A stretch of 64,000 nucleotides of DNA from DATAGF01 sp963834875 (GTDB lineage: Bacteria > Actinomycetota > Thermoleophilia > Miltoncostaeales > Miltoncostaeaceae), in contig CAWIDG010000015.1 in assembly GCA_963834875.1 (NCBI GenBank), positions 89,607 to 153,606 of the forward strand. Direction: 5' to 3'. The translations under genes were made by a program, and so were the position numbers. Numbering within the stretch: the stretch's first letter is position 1; each line of letters begins with the position of its first letter. Positions 61,260 through 64,000 of the stretch are shown one piece after another. Under the pieces are notes generated by a model. It did not search any database, had not been told where the DNA came from, and saw nothing but the letters and a program-made list of their open reading frames with translations.

Positions 61260-61985
61260 CTACGCGCGCGCCATGAGCGCCGCGCGCCGCTCGGGCGACA
61301 ATCGCTCGATCGCGTAGCGCAGCATGGTCCGCGGCATCCCGGCGCGGTGGGTCTCGAGGAACGCGACCAGCGCGCGCTCGTCGCGCTTTCCCGCCTCACG
61401 GAGCATCCAGCCCACGGCCTTGTGGATGAGGTGGTGCGGGTCGGCCATCAGCCGTTCCGCGAGGGCGAAGGTCTCGTCGAGCTCCCCCTGACGGATCAGC
61501 GCGAAGGTCGACACCACGGCGATGCGCCGGTCCCAGAGCCGCTCCGCCCCGGCCAGCTCGCCGAGGATCGTCCGGTCGCCGCCGACCAGCTCGCCGCCGA
61601 GCAGGTCCGGGGCGCTGGCGTCCACCAGGTCCCAGTTGTCAACGCCGTCGCGGTGGCCGAGGTAGAAGCGCGACAGCCCGGCCCGCACCGCCGGGTCGCG
61701 GCTGCGCCGGTAGCGGTCGACCAGCACGACGAGCGCGGTGAAGCGGTGCTCGTGGACCGGGCTCGCGAGGAGCGTCGCGACCTCGTCCAGCGGCAGGTCG
61801 CGCGCCGCCCTGGCGACGCGGCGCTGGCCCGGCACCGGGATGCCGAGCAGCACGTCGCCCTCGCCGTAGCCGCCGGGCACGACCCCCAGGTACGGCGCCG
61901 TCCAGGCCGCCCGCTCCGGGTCGGCGAGCTCGGCCAGCGCCACCCGCACCGCCCGGGCGTCGGCCGCCTTGGACCCCTCCGTCAC
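61260..61985 (-). CDS. DNA alkylation repair protein (AlkD-like)
   Basis: 241 residues of HEAT-like repeats: YLGVVPGGYGEGDVLLGIPVPGQRRVAR, LLASPVHEHRFTALVVLVDRYR, VDNWDLVDASAPDLLGG, RIAVVSTFALIRQGELDETFALAERLMADPHHLIHKAVGWMLREAGKRD. The WDLVD motif holds the Asp involved in base excision by AlkD glycosylases. GTG start, divergent from tRNA-Gly. Confidence 0.9.
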   Translation of the reverse strand: MTEGSKAADARAVRVALAELADPERAAWTAPYLGVVPGGYGEGDVLLGIPVPGQRRVARAARDLPLDEVATLLASPVHEHRFTALVVLVDRYRRSRDPAVRAGLSRFYLGHRDGVDNWDLVDASAPDLLGGELVGGDRTILGELAGAERLWDRRIAVVSTFALIRQGELDETFALAERLMADPHHLIHKAVGWMLREAGKRDERALVAFLETHRAGMPRTMLRYAIERLSPERRAALMARA

Positions 61986-61998
61986 GGCTCGGTAGACT
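61969..61998 (+). promoter_or_regulatory. tRNA-Gly promoter
   Basis: TTGGAC (61969-61974), 18-base spacer, TAGACT (61993-61998), ending 10 bases before the mature tRNA. It overlaps the start of the divergent AlkD-like gene. Confidence 0.6.
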
Positions 61999-62008
61999 GA
62001 CCGCTCCC

Positions 62009-62082
62009 GCGGATGTAGCTCAGTTGGCTAGAGCGTCTGCTTGCCATGCAGAAGGTCGAGGGTTCGAGTCCCTTCATCCGCT
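62009..62082 (+). tRNA. tRNA-Gly (anticodon GCC)
   Basis: 74-base cloverleaf. Acceptor GCGGATG pairs with CATCCGC; D arm GCTC-AGTTGGCTA-GAGC; anticodon stem TCTGC/GCAGA encloses TTGCCAT with anticodon GCC; T arm GAGGG-TTCGAGT-CCCTT with one G-T pair; discriminator T, as expected for tRNA-Gly. CCA is not encoded and must be added by the CCA enzyme. Confidence 0.95.
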
Positions 62083-62087
62083 CCTCG

Positions 62088-62113
62088 GAAGCCCCCCGCA
62101 AATCGGGGGCTTC
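62088..62113 (+). terminator. Hairpin terminator after tRNA-Gly
   Basis: GAAGCCCCC-cgcaaatc-GGGGGCTTC: perfect 9-bp stem, 8-base loop, starting 6 bases after the tRNA. No T-run, but size and place fit a terminator. Confidence 0.65.
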
Positions 62114-62374
62114 GGCACCCGCCCGCCGTCCTCTCGATCGGCGGCTTCGACACCCACGACGCCCAGGACACCGAGCACCCGTGCTGCTCAAAGGACCTCG
62201 GCGACTCTCTCTGGGCCCGGCGCCGACCTGGGGCCCGCGGCCTCTCTGGCCGCGTCCTGCCGGCGATCGACGGAGCGCGCCTGCCCCTGGTGCGATGAGG
62301 GGCGGTTGACCGCCGTCGCCGCGTCTGATGGTGTCGGCGGCGCGGAGAGGACCCCTCCGAGGACCGGAGGCCGA
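62114..62374. other. Intergenic stretch without recognised feature
   Basis: About 260 bases of GC-rich sequence between the tRNA terminator and the last gene. Overlapping open frames here are biased-composition shadows with no conserved motifs. A GGAGG at its end serves the next gene. Confidence 0.5.
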
Positions 62375-63923
62375 GTGCGGGCGGGGGCGTGCATCCTCGG
62401 AGCCGTGGCGGCGCTGGCGCTGGCCGCCGTGCCCGCGGTGGCGGTCGCCCCGGGGAGCGGGTGGGGCCCCGACGTGCGGCTCGCCTCGAACGTCAACAGC
62501 TTCGACCCGGCGCTGGCCGCCATGAGCCTCGACGATGACGCGATCGTCGGGTGGACGCGGTTCACGAACAGCGGCCGGACGGCGCTTGTGCGGCGGCGGA
62601 CCGGGCCGCGCGGGATCTGGCAGGCGCCGGTCTCGCTCGGGGCCGGGCGCCTGGTGGGGCTCGCGATGGACCGGGACGGGGACGCGCTGGCCGTCAAGCA
62701 GGCCGGCTCGGCGCCGCCCCGCGCGACGCGCCTCCGCCGCGACGGGTCGCTGGCCACCTCCCAGCTGGGCGCGGCCGGGCGCGTCGCCCGGGTCCTCGAG
62801 GTCACGCTCCGGCAGGACGGGCGCGCCGCCGCGCTGGTCCTGCGCCCGGGCGGCGCGGCGATCGGATACCTCGTCCAGGACGGCCCGGGCGAGCCCTGGA
62901 GCGGCAGCGGCCCCGACCTCCCCATCCCCGGCCCCGACGACCTCGTGACCGCGATCAACCGCGCCGGCCAGGCCGTCGTCGCCTGGGTGGACCCCGGCCG
63001 ACACGCCATCCCCGCGGCGACGCGGTACGCCCTCGGGAGCCAGTGGAGGCCGTTCCCGGCGGGCCTGCCGGGGTTGACGCCCGCCGCCGCGACCGTCGGC
63101 CGCCCCCGCGCCGTCATCGGCGACGACGGCTCTGCGGCCGTGATCTGGACCGTCTTCCCGGCGAACTTCGACGAGCCCGACACGGGCGCCGGATCGTTCA
63201 TCACGACCGGTCCCGGTCCGACCGCCGACGCCGTCCCCCTTCCCGTCCCAGGCCCCGTCGCCGGGGTCGCCGTCTCGGCCACGGGGACGGCCATGGTCGC
63301 CTGGGCCGAGTCCATCTTCCAGGCTGACCTCTGGGCGAGCCGTTTCGCGCCGGTCACCCCGGCATGGCCGATCGGCATCCGTCTGCTCGCCCCCGGGGAC
63401 CGGCTGGAGGAGGGCGCGTTCGCCGTGGACGCGGTCACGTCCCGGCGCGGCCCCGTGCTCGTCGAGGCGTCCCTCGAGACCGGACCCGGCCCCGACGGGC
63501 AGGTCGCCTTCGCCCGCGACTCGCGCGGCGCCCCCTGGGGCTCGCCGCGCCGCCTCACCTTTACCCGGGGCGTCCCGGCCGTCGTGGCCGGCGACCTCGC
63601 CGGGCTGGTCGCCCTGGCGGTCGACGACGACGGCACCCTGGTCGTGACGCCCTATGACCGGCTGCCGCGCGTCTCCAAGCTGACCGCCCGGCGGTCCGGA
63701 GGCCGGATGGTCGTGACCCTCACTCTCGCGCGCCTCGCGCATGACCGGCACGATCCGCTCGCTGAGCTCCGGCTCCACGGTCTCGATCGTCCCGCGCGAC
63801 GTGGCGGAGGGGAGGCGGACGCTCACGTTGAACGCCGTCGGCCCGGGCCGCTACCGCCTTCACCTCACGATGTGCGCGCGCGGCTTCGGCTGCGCCCCGA
63901 CGAGCCGCATCGTGAGCGTCTGA
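62375..63923 (+). CDS. Exported propeller-like repeat protein, frameshifted
   Basis: GTG 62375 with GGAGG upstream gives a signal peptide (CILGAVAALALAAVPAVAVA). Repeats such as DPALAAMSLDDDAIVGWTRF, LVTAINRAGQAVVAWVDP, PRAVIGDDGSAAVIWTVF and VAVSATGTAMVAWAES share the G-xA-xxxW blade core of the tandem proteins at 44.8-47.5 kb. Near 63730 the frame changes; the C-terminal domain continues as TGTIRSLSSGSTVSIVPRDVAEGRRTLTLNAVGPGRYRLHLTMCARG to TGA 63921-63923. Restored length about 515 residues. Function unknown; extracellular. Confidence 0.72.
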
Positions 63924-63964
63924 GCGGAAGGCGCTGGTAGCCCCCCGCTCGCGGGGCGCCGAGC

Positions 63965-64000
63965 TCAGCTGTGAGGACGAAGGCGATCGAGCGCCCGCCG
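63965..64000 (-). CDS. Possible C-terminus of a gene entering from the right edge
   Basis: On the minus strand an open frame from the window edge reads RRALDRLRPHS and stops at TGA 63967-63965. Between it and the preceding stop is CCCCGC-TC-GCGGGG (about 63942-63955), a hairpin that could separate convergent genes. Only weak evidence for coding. Confidence 0.25.
   Translation of the reverse strand, partial: RRALDRLRPHS

Overview
This is a very GC-rich (roughly three quarters G+C) chromosomal stretch with dense coding, many GTG starts and many 4-base stop/start overlaps. Gene content points to Actinomycetota: rplM-rpsI-glmM-glmS-acpS-nnrD-alr order, GuaB3 next to guaA, a SufBCDSU cluster with an embedded Rieske ferredoxin, an EF-G-like second factor, LppX/LprG-type and NlpC/M23 cell-wall proteins. 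A deep-branching class such as Thermoleophilia is my best guess, inferred from style and not proven. I see no phage, plasmid, insertion sequence or CRISPR array.

Layout. 0.1-0.7 kb: a MazEF-type toxin-antitoxin pair. 0.9-5.1 kb: D,D-carboxypeptidase, PfkB-type kinase, GuaB3, DUF429 protein. 5.2-10.1 kb: two secreted seven-blade propeller/RTX-repeat paralogues flanking a beta-CASP metallo-beta-lactamase nuclease. 10.2-12.1 kb: guaA and a VOC protein. 12.1-15.1 kb: an HMGL-type acyltransferase divergent from a helix-turn-helix/citrate-synthase fusion, then an S4 protein. 15.1-25.8 kb: pcm, a Cys-rich protein, rplM-rpsI, then amino-sugar and cell-wall precursor genes (glmM, glmS, acpS, nnrD, alr) ending with a CCA-adding enzyme; a DUF2178/XRE pair with clear operators sits inside. 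25.9-38.0 kb: envelope and housekeeping genes (CAP, cobalamin adenosyltransferase, RNB ribonuclease, oxidoreductase, M15 peptidase, EamA transporter, NlpC/P60, M23, CoA-transferase, hydrolases, TetR). 38.0-38.5 kb: a repeat-rich intergenic island. 38.5-44.7 kb: a suf operon on the minus strand. 44.8-48.3 kb: tandem exported paralogues and a SufR-like regulator. 48.5-52.3 kb: a tightly overlapped operon of seven genes headed by a methyltransferase. 52.3-62 kb: ferredoxin, Mrp, metallo-beta-lactamases, RpiB, lipoprotein, FliA/WhiG-type sigma factor, EF-G2, macro domain, NIF3, AlkD, and tRNA-Gly. The window ends with another exported repeat protein.

Two themes cut across the window. First, about fifteen conserved genes, including glmM, acpS and sufC, change reading frame at one or more points, often in G or C runs. 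Because several are normally essential, single-base errors in the source sequence are more likely than real decay, so these genes are drawn across their frameshifts. Second, a -10-like hexamer (TANNNT) repeatedly lies 6-7 bases upstream of a start codon, which is the signature of leaderless transcripts; the same rule points to an unusual CTG start for guaA.

The most novel structure is a dispersed element of about 110 bp in three copies. Two of them are inverted around a perfect 23-bp inverted repeat near 38.2 kb, and the third lies at 48.4 kb.
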